Assembly: GCA_017308575.1 (NCBI GenBank)
Contig: JAFKEQ010000003.1
Location: 806,001 to 870,000 of the forward strand
DNA from: Afipia sp.
GTDB taxonomy: Bacteria; Pseudomonadota; Alphaproteobacteria; Rhizobiales; Xanthobacteraceae
Length of the DNA stretch: 64,000 nt
Direction: 5' to 3'
Shown: positions 44,925-56,520 of the stretch, in pieces
How the letters are laid out: each line of letters opens with the position of its first letter
Numbering within the stretch: the stretch's first letter is position 1
Notes under the pieces: generated by a model
Databases searched by the model: none
What the model was told of the DNA's origin: nothing
Seen by the model: the letters and a program-made list of their open reading frames with translations, nothing else
Translations under genes and position numbers: made by a program

Positions 44925-45155
44925 TCAGGAGCGGGCCTGACGCTCCTTGGGCGTGGCCGGAATCGGTAAGCCCGCGTCCTGCATGCGCTGATGCAGCGTC
45001 GCCATCACGGCCAGCCGCTCCGCATTGTCCATCGCGTGCCAGCGCGCGATCTCGGGCAGGGTGCGCCCGCAGCCCAGACAAAGCTTCGATTTCGGATCGA
45101 TGAAGCAGACGGCAATGCAAGGCGTCGCCTGTTTGGGCGTCGGTTCCTGTGTCAT
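44925..45155 (-). CDS. DUF1289 small cysteine-rich protein
   Basis: 76 residues. CIAVCFIDPKSKLCLGCGRT with four cysteines followed by LPEIARWHAMDNAERLAV is the DUF1289 signature, a probable metal-binding domain of unknown function common in proteobacteria. It precedes the aspartic protease by 16 bases, so the two are probably co-transcribed. Confidence 0.88.
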   Translation of the reverse strand: MTQEPTPKQATPCIAVCFIDPKSKLCLGCGRTLPEIARWHAMDNAERLAVMATLHQRMQDAGLPIPATPKERQARS

Positions 45156-45196
45156 GCGTCGTACTGATGGACATTTTCATCGCTCGCGCAAGATGG

Positions 45197-46780
45197 CTAA
45201 AGGCCGGTGCCCGCATTCATGATCGGCTTGTGGCGCGGCCGGCTCTTGTCGCCGGTTGTTCCTTCCGGCTGCAGCGGCGGCGCGTCTTCGCGCATTGGCG
45301 CCAGCGCGGTCATCACGCGCTCCGGCGGATAGGTGACGATGACCTCTGTGCCGACCCGCAGCGTGGATTTCAGCGTGAACGTGCCGCCATGCATGTCGAT
45401 CAGGCTCTTGGCGATCGGCAGGCCGAGGCCCGCGCCCTGTTCGGCGGATTTGATCGAGTTCGATCCTTGGCCGAACGATGCCAGCACCACCGGGATTTCA
45501 TCCTCGGCGATGCCCGATCCGGTATCCTTGACGCTGAGATATTGCCCGCCCGATGCCGTCCAGCCGACCTTGAGCCAGATTTCGCCGCTGGGCGGCGTGA
45601 ACTTGATCGAGTTGGACAGCAGGTTGAGCACGACTTGCCGCGTCGCGCGCTCGTCGCCCCACAGCTTCGGCAGGTCCTGCTCGAAGACTTCGTGAATGGT
45701 GATGCCGCGATTGGACGCGCGCAGTTTCAGCAGGTGGTGACAGTCCGCGACGATATGGACCAGCGAGATCGGTTCTTCGTTGAGTTCGTAGCGTCCGGCC
45801 TCGATGCGCGAGAGGTCGAGGATTTCGTTGATGAGATTGAGCAGGTGCACGCCGGAATTATGGATGTCGGCGGAATAGTCCTTGTAGACCGGAACGGTGT
45901 GGGGGCCAAAAATTTCGCTCTTCATCACTTCAGAGAAGCCGAGAATGGCATTGAGCGGAGTGCGCAACTCGTGGCTCATTTGCGCGAGGAAGCGCGACTT
46001 CGACACGTTGGCGGATTCGGCACGGTGGCGGGCTTCGTCCGAGATCGCCTTGGCCTGCTCGAGTTCGCCGATCAGGGCGTCCTTTTCGGCGCGGGCTTCC
46101 AGCGTCGCCAGCGTGGTCGAATGCAGGCGATGTGCGAGCAGGGCGAAGTAGCCTTCCGCGGTGACGGCCAACGCCGCGAGCATGTAATCATCGAATGTGC
46201 CACGCAGCAGGAAGTTCACGGAGATGGCGGCCGCGACCGGAATGGTCGCCGCGAAGGCCGCGATCGGCAGGCTGGCCGCCAGCATGCTGGAGACGGCGAT
46301 CACCAGCAGCATCACAAACAGCATCAGGGTATTGGAAACAACGTCGATCCCTGATGGATGGATCAGCACCACGGTCCAGGCTAATCCGTAGACCAAGTCG
46401 AGCGCGACGAAGCGGATGCGCCATGAGCGGGTAACGGCGGGCGCCGATGACGTGACGGTGAGAAACTTCGCGCAGAAGCGGATGACGATCCCGTGAATCG
46501 CCAGGATTCCCGCGGTCCAGACCACGGCCGCGAACGGCGGAATCCAGAAGCTGCACAGTACGCCGGCGGCAACCACGAGCAGCACCACGACGAGCGATGC
46601 GGAGATGCGTGTCTGGGCGTATTGCCGGAGCAGTTCGTGATCGAAGGCCGGCCGCGTGCCGCTGGTCGAGGTCAGCCGGTCGCGGGCCTCGCGCACGCGC
46701 TGGGATGCCGCCCGCCGGTTCCTCGCCGGCGTTTCCGCAGGAGGCGCGGACAGCTCGTTGGTGTCGGCGGACATACTCAT
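45197..46780 (-). CDS. Membrane sensor histidine kinase (PleC/PdhS-like core)
   Basis: 527 residues. Six or so membrane segments lie in about 55-215, with no large extracytoplasmic domain. A coiled-coil linker (about 220-260) leads to the HisKA domain with the phosphorylated His in FLAQMSHELRTPLNAILGFS, as in alphaproteobacterial cell-cycle kinases. The HATPase domain has RQVVLNLLSNSIKFTPP (N box), VKDTGSGIAEDEI (G1) and GAGLGLPIAKSLIDMHGG (G2). The last 40 residues are disordered. No partner regulator adjoins it. The signal is unknown. Confidence 0.93.
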   Translation of the reverse strand: MSMSADTNELSAPPAETPARNRRAASQRVREARDRLTSTSGTRPAFDHELLRQYAQTRISASLVVVLLVVAAGVLCSFWIPPFAAVVWTAGILAIHGIVIRFCAKFLTVTSSAPAVTRSWRIRFVALDLVYGLAWTVVLIHPSGIDVVSNTLMLFVMLLVIAVSSMLAASLPIAAFAATIPVAAAISVNFLLRGTFDDYMLAALAVTAEGYFALLAHRLHSTTLATLEARAEKDALIGELEQAKAISDEARHRAESANVSKSRFLAQMSHELRTPLNAILGFSEVMKSEIFGPHTVPVYKDYSADIHNSGVHLLNLINEILDLSRIEAGRYELNEEPISLVHIVADCHHLLKLRASNRGITIHEVFEQDLPKLWGDERATRQVVLNLLSNSIKFTPPSGEIWLKVGWTASGGQYLSVKDTGSGIAEDEIPVVLASFGQGSNSIKSAEQGAGLGLPIAKSLIDMHGGTFTLKSTLRVGTEVIVTYPPERVMTALAPMREDAPPLQPEGTTGDKSRPRHKPIMNAGTGL

Positions 46781-46980
46781 GGGCTACGCGACAAATTCCC
46801 GAACACGCGCGAACGATGGCCAAAATCGCACGCGCAAACAGCGACGATCTATTACTGGCGTCAAATCATTAAGAGGTGGCTTAAAGATCGATTTAATCGC
46901 GTTAAGAAAGTGTAAATTTCACTGTTTGGAGCCCGTCAGCGGTACGCTGATCCTTGCCCAGTTCGCTGAACGCGAAAGGC

Positions 46981-47016
46981 TTTAAAAAATAAAAGCGGCG
47001 CGGGATTCCGCGCCGC
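46981..47016 (-). terminator. Intrinsic terminator of the dehydrogenase gene
   Basis: A 9-bp GC-rich stem (gcggcgcgg and its complement, 4-base loop), followed on the minus strand by a long T-rich tract (TTTTATTTTTTAAA). It lies 27 bases after the stop of the minus-strand dehydrogenase gene. Confidence 0.9.
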
Positions 47017-47042
47017 TTCCAGAGCAAAGACCGGAGCGATAT

Positions 47043-47912
47043 TCAGCGCTGCAAACGCGCCAGCAGGCTCGACGTATCCCAGCGTTTGCCACCCATCTTC
47101 TCGACTTCGGCATAGAAGTTATCGACCAAGGCCGTTACCGGCAGGCTGGCGCCGTTACGGCGGGCTTCGGAGAGGCAGATCGACAGATCCTTGCGCATCC
47201 ATTCCACCGCGAAACCGAAATCGTAAGCGTTGTCGTTCATGGTCTTGTAGCGGTTCTCCATCTGCCACGACTGCGCTGCGCCCTTGGAGATGGTGTCGAT
47301 CACCGCAGGAACGTCCAGACCGGCCTTCTTGGCGAAATGAATGCCTTCCGAGAGCCCCTGAACCAGACCGGCGATGCAGATCTGGTTGACCATCTTGGTG
47401 AGCTGGCCGGACCCGGCGGGGCCGAGCAGCTTGCACATGCGGGCATAGGCCGCGATCACCGGTTCGGCCTTTTTGTAGATGGCCTCGTTGCCGCCGCACA
47501 TGACGGTCAGCACGCCGTTCTCGGCACCGGCCTGGCCGCCGGACACCGGCGCATCGATGAAGTGGAAGCCGCGCCTGGTGGCCTCCGCATCGAGTTGGCG
47601 GGCGACCTCCGCTGAGGCGGTGGTGTGATCCACGAATACCGCGCCGGACGGCATGCCCGCGAATGCGCCGTCCGCGCCGATGGTGACCGCGCGCAGGTCG
47701 TCGTCGTTGCCCACGCAGGCCATCACGAAGTCCTGGCCTTCGGCGGCAGCCTTCGGGGTTGCGGCGGAACGGCCACCAAATTTCTCGGCCCATGCCTGCG
47801 ATTTGGCGGCGGTGCGGTTGTACACCGTCACCTCGTGACCGCCCTTGACGGCGAGGTGTCCCGCCATCGGAAATCCCATGACGCCAAGACCGAGAAATGC
47901 AACTTTTGCCAT
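47043..47912 (-). CDS. NAD(P)-dependent 3-hydroxyisobutyrate-dehydrogenase-family oxidoreductase
   Basis: 289 residues. The Rossmann motif GLGVMGFPMAGHL starts at about 8, with VYNRT ending the second strand. Family hallmarks follow: DAPVSGGQAGAENGVLTVMC (about 119-138, substrate-binding), GSGQLTKMVNQ with the catalytic lysine (about 166-176), and KDLSICLSEARRNG near the end. Members oxidise beta-hydroxyacids (3-hydroxyisobutyrate, tartronate semialdehyde, glyoxylate/succinic semialdehyde); the exact substrate cannot be read. It stands alone, with an intrinsic terminator. Confidence 0.92.
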   Translation of the reverse strand: MAKVAFLGLGVMGFPMAGHLAVKGGHEVTVYNRTAAKSQAWAEKFGGRSAATPKAAAEGQDFVMACVGNDDDLRAVTIGADGAFAGMPSGAVFVDHTTASAEVARQLDAEATRRGFHFIDAPVSGGQAGAENGVLTVMCGGNEAIYKKAEPVIAAYARMCKLLGPAGSGQLTKMVNQICIAGLVQGLSEGIHFAKKAGLDVPAVIDTISKGAAQSWQMENRYKTMNDNAYDFGFAVEWMRKDLSICLSEARRNGASLPVTALVDNFYAEVEKMGGKRWDTSSLLARLQR

Positions 47913-48052
47913 GCGTGCGCTCTTTGAATTGCTGAGGTTTTAACCGGATCTGACGATCCGGAGCAGGGCAACAGCTATGCGATTGAAGGGGCTGGAAGCA
48001 AGGGCGTTGACAGCCCGGTTGACGGTCGATGTGACGCGCGTATGAAGGCGAG

Positions 48053-48128
48053 CTAGTGTCCTGAATCCGAAGCTCGCTTTATCTTGCGGCGCACTCCATA
48101 GCGAGCTTCGGATTCAAAAGGACACTAG
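48053..48128. repeat. Long palindrome, copy 1 of a pair
   Basis: Outer arms ctagtgtcct/aggacactag (10 bp) and inner arms gaatccgaagctcgct (16 bp, exact complement), with an AAA bulge on the right side and a 21-base loop. It lies between the dehydrogenase and mrp. The neighbour at 48141 has the same design in the opposite orientation, so this is a mobile palindromic repeat family rather than an ordinary terminator. Confidence 0.85.
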
Positions 48129-48140
48129 AAACCTATAATT

Positions 48141-48216
48141 CTAGTGTGGTTTTGGTTCGCAAGTCCGCAAAAGAACTCGCCGCGAAATGTTGCGGACTTG
48201 CGAACCACCACACTAG
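48141..48216. repeat. Long palindrome, copy 2 of a pair
   Basis: Outer arms ctagtgtgg/ccacactag (9 bp) and inner arms of 18 bp (tggttcgcaagtccgcaa and its complement), with a TTT bulge on the left side and a 19-base loop. The stems differ from copy 1 but remain perfectly paired, and both have CTAGTGT ends and an A/T-triplet bulge. It ends 36 bases before the mrp start. Confidence 0.85.
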
Positions 48217-48252
48217 CGGCGGCATGACGTGCCCCGCGCTGGGAGATGTGTT

Positions 48253-49404
48253 TTGGCTGTCGATAAGGATCAGGTTCTTGCGGCCCTGCGCGCCGTACCA
48301 TCGCCGCGCGGCGTTTCGCTTGCAGACGCGCGGGTGCTGTCGGAGATCACCGCTTCGGATGGCAAGGTGTTCTTCTCGATCAATGTCGATGCCAACGAGG
48401 CACGGGCATGGGAAGAGGTGCGTGCCAAGGCTGAAGCCGCGGTGCGCGCGATCCCCGGTGTGACGACGGCACTTGTTGCCCTGACCGCGGAGCGCAGGCC
48501 GGGCAGCGCGCCGCCGCATCAACATCAGCATTCCCACCAGCATTCGCATGGCGTGAAGCCCGTCGCGCAGCATCGCCCGCAAGGCGCGCCCGCGGATTCG
48601 CCGATGGGGAAACAGGTCGCCATTCCCGGCATCGGGTCCATTATCGCGGTGGCGTCGGGCAAGGGCGGTGTCGGCAAATCGACCACGGCGCTGAACCTCG
48701 CGCTGGGGTTGCGCGATCTCGGTCTGCGCGTCGGTCTGCTCGACGCGGATATCTATGGTCCCTCGGTACCGCGCCTGACGGGCGTGCGCGACAAGCCCAC
48801 GGTCAATGCCGACAAGAAGATGATTCCGCTCCAGCGGTTCGGCTTGCCGCTGATGTCGATCGGTTTTCTGGTGGCTGAAGATACCGCCATGGTGTGGCGC
48901 GGGCCGATGGTCATGTCCGCGCTCCGCCAGATGCTGTGGGACGTAGCGTGGGGCGAACTCGACGTACTGGTGGTGGACATGCCGCCCGGCACCGGCGACG
49001 CGCAGTTGACGCTGGCCCAGCAGGTGCCGCTGCGGGGGGCGGTGATCGTTTCGACGCCGCAGGACCTCGCCCTGATCGACGCCCGGCGCGGGATTGCCAT
49101 GTTCGAGAAGGTTAATGTGCCGACCCTCGGCATCATCGAGAACATGAGCTATTTCCAGTGCCCGGAATGCGGCACGCGCTCGGATATTTTCGGGCATGGC
49201 GGGGCGCGGCATGAGGCCGAGCGGCTGAAGGTACCGTTCCTCGGCGAAATTCCGCTCCACATGGACATCCGGTCGGCCTCCGACGCGGGGCAGCCGGTGG
49301 TCAGCAGCGAGCCGGGCGGGCCTCATGCAGCGATCTACCGGGAGATCGCGGCCCAGATCAAAGCGCAGATTTCAGGCACTGCCGTCTCGCATCCAGGCCA
49401 CTGA
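48253..49404 (+). CDS. mrp: Mrp/ApbC/NBP35-family iron-sulfur carrier ATPase
   Basis: 383 residues from a TTG at 48253 that follows GGGAGA; a GTG at 48229 in the same frame is less likely. An N-terminal DUF59/MIP18-like domain (about 3-85) leads through a His-rich linker (HQHQHSHQHSHG) to the P-loop ATPase: VASGKGGVGKSTTALNLALG (about 130-150), LLDADIYGPS, VDMPPGTGDAQLTL and the CPEC pair near 300 used for holding an iron-sulfur cluster in dimers. It delivers iron-sulfur clusters to apoproteins. Upstream lie two large palindromes. Confidence 0.94.
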   Translation: MAVDKDQVLAALRAVPSPRGVSLADARVLSEITASDGKVFFSINVDANEARAWEEVRAKAEAAVRAIPGVTTALVALTAERRPGSAPPHQHQHSHQHSHGVKPVAQHRPQGAPADSPMGKQVAIPGIGSIIAVASGKGGVGKSTTALNLALGLRDLGLRVGLLDADIYGPSVPRLTGVRDKPTVNADKKMIPLQRFGLPLMSIGFLVAEDTAMVWRGPMVMSALRQMLWDVAWGELDVLVVDMPPGTGDAQLTLAQQVPLRGAVIVSTPQDLALIDARRGIAMFEKVNVPTLGIIENMSYFQCPECGTRSDIFGHGGARHEAERLKVPFLGEIPLHMDIRSASDAGQPVVSSEPGGPHAAIYREIAAQIKAQISGTAVSHPGH

Positions 49405-49451
49405 AACGGCCCGGATCAGGATGTTTACGATATCATTCGACTTTCGTTTAA

Positions 49452-51933
<2,482 letters not shown>

Positions 51934-51960
51934 TAACCGCGCCCTTGGCTGCTGAAAAAG

Positions 51961-51990
51961 AAACCCGGCCTTCCTGAGAAGGCCGGGTTT
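51961..51990. terminator. Bidirectional intrinsic terminator between convergent TRAP genes
   Basis: A 13-bp stem (aaacccggccttc, loop ctga, exact complement). On the minus strand a T-rich run follows, which serves dctM; on the plus strand the stem ends in TTT, a weaker terminator for the second binding-protein gene. Confidence 0.9.
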
Positions 51991-52010
51991 GCATTAAGCG
52001 AAACTGCGAA

Positions 52011-53858
52011 TTATTTCGCGCCGCCGGGCGGTCCGAAATCCAGCTGCGGCATTTCCATCTGGGGAATTTCGATCTTCACCTTGTTCGGATCGACGGTCGA
52101 CAGCGCGCCCTTGTAATGCATCACCATCGCGGGGAATGCGATGACGAGGCCGACCATGATGACCTGGATGATGACGAACGGCACCGAGCCCCAATAAATC
52201 TGGCCGGTCGTCACCGGCGCGATGCGTTTGCCGCTGACCCGATCGGTGTAGGCCTCTTTCGGAGCGACCGAGCGCAGATAGAACAGCGCGAAGCCGAACG
52301 GCGGATGCATGAACGAAGTCTGCATGTTCACGCCGAGGATGACGCCGAACCAAATCAAGTCGATTCCAAGCTTCTCGGCCGCCGGGCCGAGCAGTGGAAT
52401 GACGATGAAGGCAAGCTCGAAGAAGTCGAGAAAGAAGGCGAGAACGAAAACGAAGAGGTTGACGAAGATCAGGAACCCGGTCTGACCTCCCGGGAGCGAT
52501 ACAAGCAGTTCTTCGACCCAGCGATGTCCGTCCACTCCGTAGAAGGTGAGGGAGAAGACGCGGGCGCCGACCAGAATGAAAATCACGAAGGCAGAAAGTT
52601 TGGCGGTGGACTCGGCGGCCTGTCGCGTCAAATCGAAGTTCAGGCGTTTCTTCATCATCGCGAGGATCATGGCGCCTGCCGCGCCCATCGCGCCGCCTTC
52701 TGTGGGCGTTGCAACGCCGATGAAGATCGTGCCGAGCACAAGGAAAATCAGACCGAGCGGGGGCACCATCACGAACACGACCTGTTCGGCGAGTTTCGAC
52801 AGCAGTTTGAGGCCGAGCAGCTTGTTGATCACGGCGAGCACGAAGGACATCGTCACCACGATCGACATTGTCAGCACGACGTAGTCCGCGCCGCCTTTCA
52901 CATCGGTCAGCTTCATGAGTTCCAGCGCGATGACCGTTGCGCCGACAATCACGAGGAACAATGACAGCGTCATCGTCCGGATGATGCCGATGAAAGGGCG
53001 GGTGAACAGGCCGGTGAGGATCACGAACCAGAATCCGTGCAGCACCAGCGGGTTCGTCGAAATCTTGTCGAAAACGGGCGAGGTCCAGTCGAACAGGCCA
53101 AGCTTGACCACGAGAAGATATGCCGTACCGGCGGCCGAGAGGGCTGCAAGCGGCAGGATCGCCGGGTGCTTGGCGGTTTCGGGTTCGCGCAGCGTCTGCG
53201 CTTCCAGGGGCAGGCCGGGCGCGGCACTCGGAAAGAACGTCGCTACGATGAAGATGTAGACGGCATACAGGATCGACAGAACGATTCCGGGAATAAAGGC
53301 ACCCTCGTACATGTCTCCGACGGAGCGGCCGAGCTGGTCGGCCATCACGATCAGCACGAGAGAGGGGGGGATGATCTGTGCCAGCGTGCCCGATGCCGCA
53401 ATCACGCCGGTGGCCACGCGGCGATCGTAGCCATAACGCAGCATGATCGGCAGCGAGATGAGGCCCATGGAGATCACGGACGCGGCAACGACGCCGGTGG
53501 TTGCGGCGAGCAGTGCGCCGACGAACACGACCGCATAGGCGATGCCGCCACGAATGCTGCCGAATAGCTGGCCGATGGTTTCGAGAAGATCTTCCGCCAT
53601 GCCTGATCGTTCGAGGATCAGGCCCATGAAGGTGAAGAACGGAATTGCGAGCAGCGTCTCGTTGTTCATGACGCCGTAGACGCGTTCAGGCAGCGCCTGC
53701 AGGAAGTCCGGGTGGAACAGGCCGAGCTCGATACCGATCAGCGCGAAGAGCAGGCCGTTCGCCGCTAGCGAAAAAGCGACCGGATAACCCAGCAACAGGA
53801 AGATCACCAGCGACGCGAACATGATCGGCGCCATGTAGTGAATGAACATAGCGACCAT
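52011..53858 (-). CDS. dctM: TRAP-transporter large permease subunit (DctM family)
   Basis: 615 residues, longer than the usual 430 or so; the extra comes from a central insertion of hydrophobic helices (about 235-380), as in the long DctM of the TakP type. Family segments: IPFFTFMGLILERSGMAEDL, AATTGVVAASVISMG, ASGTLAQIIPPSLVLIVMAD, and in the second half GVATPTEGGAMGAAGAMILA and MQTSFMHPPFGFALFYLRSV. It is the channel-forming subunit driven by a sodium or proton gradient. The C-terminal 30 residues are polar. dctQ lies 40 bases upstream. Confidence 0.94.
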   Translation of the reverse strand: MVAMFIHYMAPIMFASLVIFLLLGYPVAFSLAANGLLFALIGIELGLFHPDFLQALPERVYGVMNNETLLAIPFFTFMGLILERSGMAEDLLETIGQLFGSIRGGIAYAVVFVGALLAATTGVVAASVISMGLISLPIMLRYGYDRRVATGVIAASGTLAQIIPPSLVLIVMADQLGRSVGDMYEGAFIPGIVLSILYAVYIFIVATFFPSAAPGLPLEAQTLREPETAKHPAILPLAALSAAGTAYLLVVKLGLFDWTSPVFDKISTNPLVLHGFWFVILTGLFTRPFIGIIRTMTLSLFLVIVGATVIALELMKLTDVKGGADYVVLTMSIVVTMSFVLAVINKLLGLKLLSKLAEQVVFVMVPPLGLIFLVLGTIFIGVATPTEGGAMGAAGAMILAMMKKRLNFDLTRQAAESTAKLSAFVIFILVGARVFSLTFYGVDGHRWVEELLVSLPGGQTGFLIFVNLFVFVLAFFLDFFELAFIVIPLLGPAAEKLGIDLIWFGVILGVNMQTSFMHPPFGFALFYLRSVAPKEAYTDRVSGKRIAPVTTGQIYWGSVPFVIIQVIMVGLVIAFPAMVMHYKGALSTVDPNKVKIEIPQMEMPQLDFGPPGGAK

Positions 53859-53898
53859 CAGAAGTCTCTCTCGTTGGAGGCTGTATGACTGCGGTCAG

Positions 53899-54495
53899 TC
53901 ATGGTTTGTCGGTGGTGATGGCTTGCGCCAGTCTAACGGCCTCAAGCTCGGCCATTTCATGCGCGCTGAGGGCTTCGGCGTTCGGATCGGGCAGGAGGCC
54001 CTGCATGATGGCGGCGCGCTTGATGATTTCCGAAATCGCCTGGATCAGCAGCAGCGCGAGGCCGATCATGATCAGCCCTTTCGCCGGCCACTGCGGCAGG
54101 CCCCCGGCGCTGAAGGACTGTTCGTTCTGGTGATAGGAAACGAGAAAGAACGGGATCGAAGTCCAGATCAGGATGACGCAGAACGGCACAAGAAAAAATA
54201 CGTGACCGATCATATCGATCCAGCCGCGGACGCGGAGCGGGAACAAGTGATTGATGATGTCAATCCTGATATGCTCGCCCTTCAGAAGCGTCCAGGGCGC
54301 GCACAGCAGAAATACGACGCTGAAAAGAACCCACTGCAGTTCAAGAAAGGAGTTCGACGACACGTCGAAGACTTTCCGGACGACGGCGTTTACGGCCGAG
54401 ATGATGACTGCGACCACGATCAGCCATGATATCCAGCGACCGACGAACGTGCTGAACGCGTCGATTGCGCGGCTTACTTTCAGTAGCGATTGCAA
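53899..54495 (-). CDS. dctQ: TRAP-transporter small permease subunit (DctQ family)
   Basis: 198 residues from a TTG at 54495 preceded by GGGAGGG six bases away; the frame continues upstream to an earlier start, but that region looks non-coding. Four membrane helices are visible (about 15-38, 53-75, 95-118 and 145-165), with the family segment LELQWVLFSVVFLLCAPWTL and KGEHIRIDII. It partners dctM; the binding proteins lie on the opposite strand beyond dctM. Confidence 0.88.
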   Translation of the reverse strand: MQSLLKVSRAIDAFSTFVGRWISWLIVVAVIISAVNAVVRKVFDVSSNSFLELQWVLFSVVFLLCAPWTLLKGEHIRIDIINHLFPLRVRGWIDMIGHVFFLVPFCVILIWTSIPFFLVSYHQNEQSFSAGGLPQWPAKGLIMIGLALLLIQAISEIIKRAAIMQGLLPDPNAEALSAHEMAELEAVRLAQAITTDKP

Positions 54496-54732
54496 ACCCC
54501 ACCCTCCCTGAATCACGCCACCGTGCCTTTTTGGTACTGCCTGGCTGCGTTTCATGCAGGGGGCAGTGCGGGCCTTTTCCGGCCGGTGGCACGTAAAGTG
54601 GTGCGACAAAACCAGCGAGTCGCGCCGCCGTCAATCAGCAGTTTGTTGATTATGTGACGAAAGCAGGCCCGGTACGGGCGGCTTTGAAATCCCTATGGGG
54701 TCGGCGGGGTGTCTCGCGCAACAATCGTAATT

Positions 54733-55770
54733 TCAGCCGCCGGTCACGCTCATATGACGGCTGACGCTCGGCCGATTGTGGCGGCGATCGATGATGAAAT
54801 CGTGGCCCTTGGGCTTGAGGCCGATGGCGCGGTCGATCGTTGCGCTCAACAGGTCGTTATCGGCGGAGGCGCGCAGCGGCTTGCGCAAATCAGAGGCATC
54901 CTCCTGGCCGAGGCAGGTGTGAAGCGTCCCGGTGCAGGTGATGCGGACCCGGTTGCAGGACTCGCAGAAGTTATGGGTCATCGGCGTGATGAAGCCGAGC
55001 CGGCCGCCGGTTTCCGACACGTGGGCATAGCGCGCAGGGCCGCCCGTGCTGTCGGGAAGGTCGGTGAGGGTGTAGCGGGACGCGAGGCGGGCGCGGACCA
55101 GCGACAGCGGCAGATACTGATCGATCCGGCCCGCGCCGATGTCGCCCATCGGCATGACCTCGATCAGGGTGAGATCCATGCCCTTGCCGTGTGCCCATTC
55201 CATGAGCGAGGGGATTTCGTCCTCGTTTAGATTCTTGAGCGCGACGGCGTTGATCTTGACCTTGAGACCCGCTGCCTGCGCGGCCTCGATGCCGCGCAGC
55301 ACCTTGTCGATATCGCCCCAGCGCGTGATGTCGCGAAACTTCACGGCCTCAAGGGTATCGAGGGAAACATTGATGCGGCGGACCCCGGCGTCTTTCAGTT
55401 CGCCCGCGTATTTTTCGAGCAGCGATCCGTTGGTGGTGAGCGTGAGTTCATCCAGCGCGCCGGTCTGAAGATGCCGCGACAGGGAGCGGACCAGCGACAT
55501 CACGTTGCGCCGGACCAGCGGCTCGCCGCCGGTGAGACGAAGCTTGCGGACGCCCTTGGCGATGAAGGTCGAGCAGAGCCGGTCCAGTTCCTCAAGGGTG
55601 AGCAGGTCGGACTTCGGCAGGAAGGTCATGTCCTCGGACATGCAATAGAAGCAGCGCAGGTCGCAGCGGTCGGTCACCGACACGCGCAGATAGGTGATCG
55701 ATCGGCCGAACGGATCGGTCATCGTGGATATAGCCGGCTTGGCTTCAGAACCCTTCAGAGGTCCGCTCAT
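54733..55770 (-). CDS. moaA: GTP 3',8-cyclase MoaA (molybdenum cofactor biosynthesis)
   Basis: 345 residues from the ATG at 55770. A radical-SAM enzyme that rearranges GTP in the first step of molybdopterin synthesis. Motifs: CDLRCFYC (first 4Fe-4S cluster, about 43-50), [28 protein letters not shown], and at the C-terminal side [13 protein letters not shown] with the second cluster cysteines, ending in the Gly-Gly tail (VTGG) needed for activity. A hairpin lies just upstream in the leader. Confidence 0.95.
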   Translation of the reverse strand: MSGPLKGSEAKPAISTMTDPFGRSITYLRVSVTDRCDLRCFYCMSEDMTFLPKSDLLTLEELDRLCSTFIAKGVRKLRLTGGEPLVRRNVMSLVRSLSRHLQTGALDELTLTTNGSLLEKYAGELKDAGVRRINVSLDTLEAVKFRDITRWGDIDKVLRGIEAAQAAGLKVKINAVALKNLNEDEIPSLMEWAHGKGMDLTLIEVMPMGDIGAGRIDQYLPLSLVRARLASRYTLTDLPDSTGGPARYAHVSETGGRLGFITPMTHNFCESCNRVRITCTGTLHTCLGQEDASDLRKPLRASADNDLLSATIDRAIGLKPKGHDFIIDRRHNRPSVSRHMSVTGG

Positions 55771-55793
55771 GCAGCGTGCCTTGTTCGTACTCA

Positions 55794-55818
55794 CCACGGC
55801 CGGTCGCGCAGGCCGTGG
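55794..55818 (-). promoter_or_regulatory. Hairpin in the moaA leader
   Basis: ccacggcc and ggccgtgg are exact complements nine bases apart, 24 bases ahead of the moaA ATG on its own strand. It may be a chance GC-rich stem or a control element; the sequence does not look like the known molybdenum-cofactor riboswitch. Confidence 0.35.
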
Positions 55819-55884
55819 TATCCCAGAGCTAATCTAGGGACGATGAGGCTCTGTTACAATCGATCTGTCTGAAAGAACAACAGT

Positions 55885-56343
55885 TCAGCGGGCGCCCGGA
55901 GGCGGCGGGAACGGCGAAGATGCATCCGCCGGTGCTGGTGCTGGCGCCGCCGCGGCGGGTTTCCTGGCCTTCGGGGCCGCCCTCGGAGCTGCGCGCCGCG
56001 CTTTCGGAGGCGGTGCGGCAGGCTGCAGTTCGGCGTAGACCGGGTTCGGATCGATGCTCGGGAAGCCGGGGTTGGCCGGATCGCGGATGATTTGGACCGG
56101 AACTGTCTCCGACTGGTATTTCGGAAGCGCGAAAGTCACCGTAAAGTTGTTTTCGGCGGCGACCGAAACCGAGCAGGGGGTTTTGCAGGTCTGTCCCGTG
56201 GATGTGCTGGCTTCGGCACCGGGCGGCAGCGATTCGATCTGCACGGTCACCGCGGTCGGTGTCGGCTTGAACATTTCAGGCATCGAAACCGACGAGCAGC
56301 CCGCAAGGCCAAGGCCCGCTGCCACGACTACAAAAATACGCAT
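55885..56343 (-). CDS. Putative lipoprotein with PEGA-like domain and Pro/Ala-rich tail
   Basis: 152 residues. The N-terminal signal ends in a lipobox, GLAGC, at about residue 16; the ATG at 56343 places it correctly. The middle (TVQIESLPPGAEASTSTGQT followed by CKTPCSVSV) resembles a PEGA-type surface domain, with a PPGA turn and a cysteine pair. The last 60 residues are rich in Ala, Pro, Lys and Arg. Function unknown. Confidence 0.78.
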   Translation of the reverse strand: MRIFVVVAAGLGLAGCSSVSMPEMFKPTPTAVTVQIESLPPGAEASTSTGQTCKTPCSVSVAAENNFTVTFALPKYQSETVPVQIIRDPANPGFPSIDPNPVYAELQPAAPPPKARRAAPRAAPKARKPAAAAPAPAPADASSPFPPPPGAR

Positions 56344-56520
56344 GATGCATCCGCCAAATGATGCGGACATAGCCGCATAGCCCCCATGGTAACCTTAGAA
56401 GCGTCCCAAGGCGCGTGCAACCGCCCGGATTGCGCTCCTTACGAGAAGGTTAACGGCGCTAAAGAAAGTCGGAGGTTTCGGGAAAATCCTATATTTTTCA
56501 ATTCGCTGTGAGGGCTGTGC

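Noticed and set aside
48253..48540. CRISPR-like or tandem repeat at the His-rich segment of mrp
   Set aside because: The short repeats of cat/cag codons simply encode the His/Gln-rich linker between the two Mrp domains.
55794..55818. Molybdenum-cofactor riboswitch upstream of moaA
   Set aside because: Only one simple hairpin is visible; the multi-stem structure of that riboswitch is not seen.
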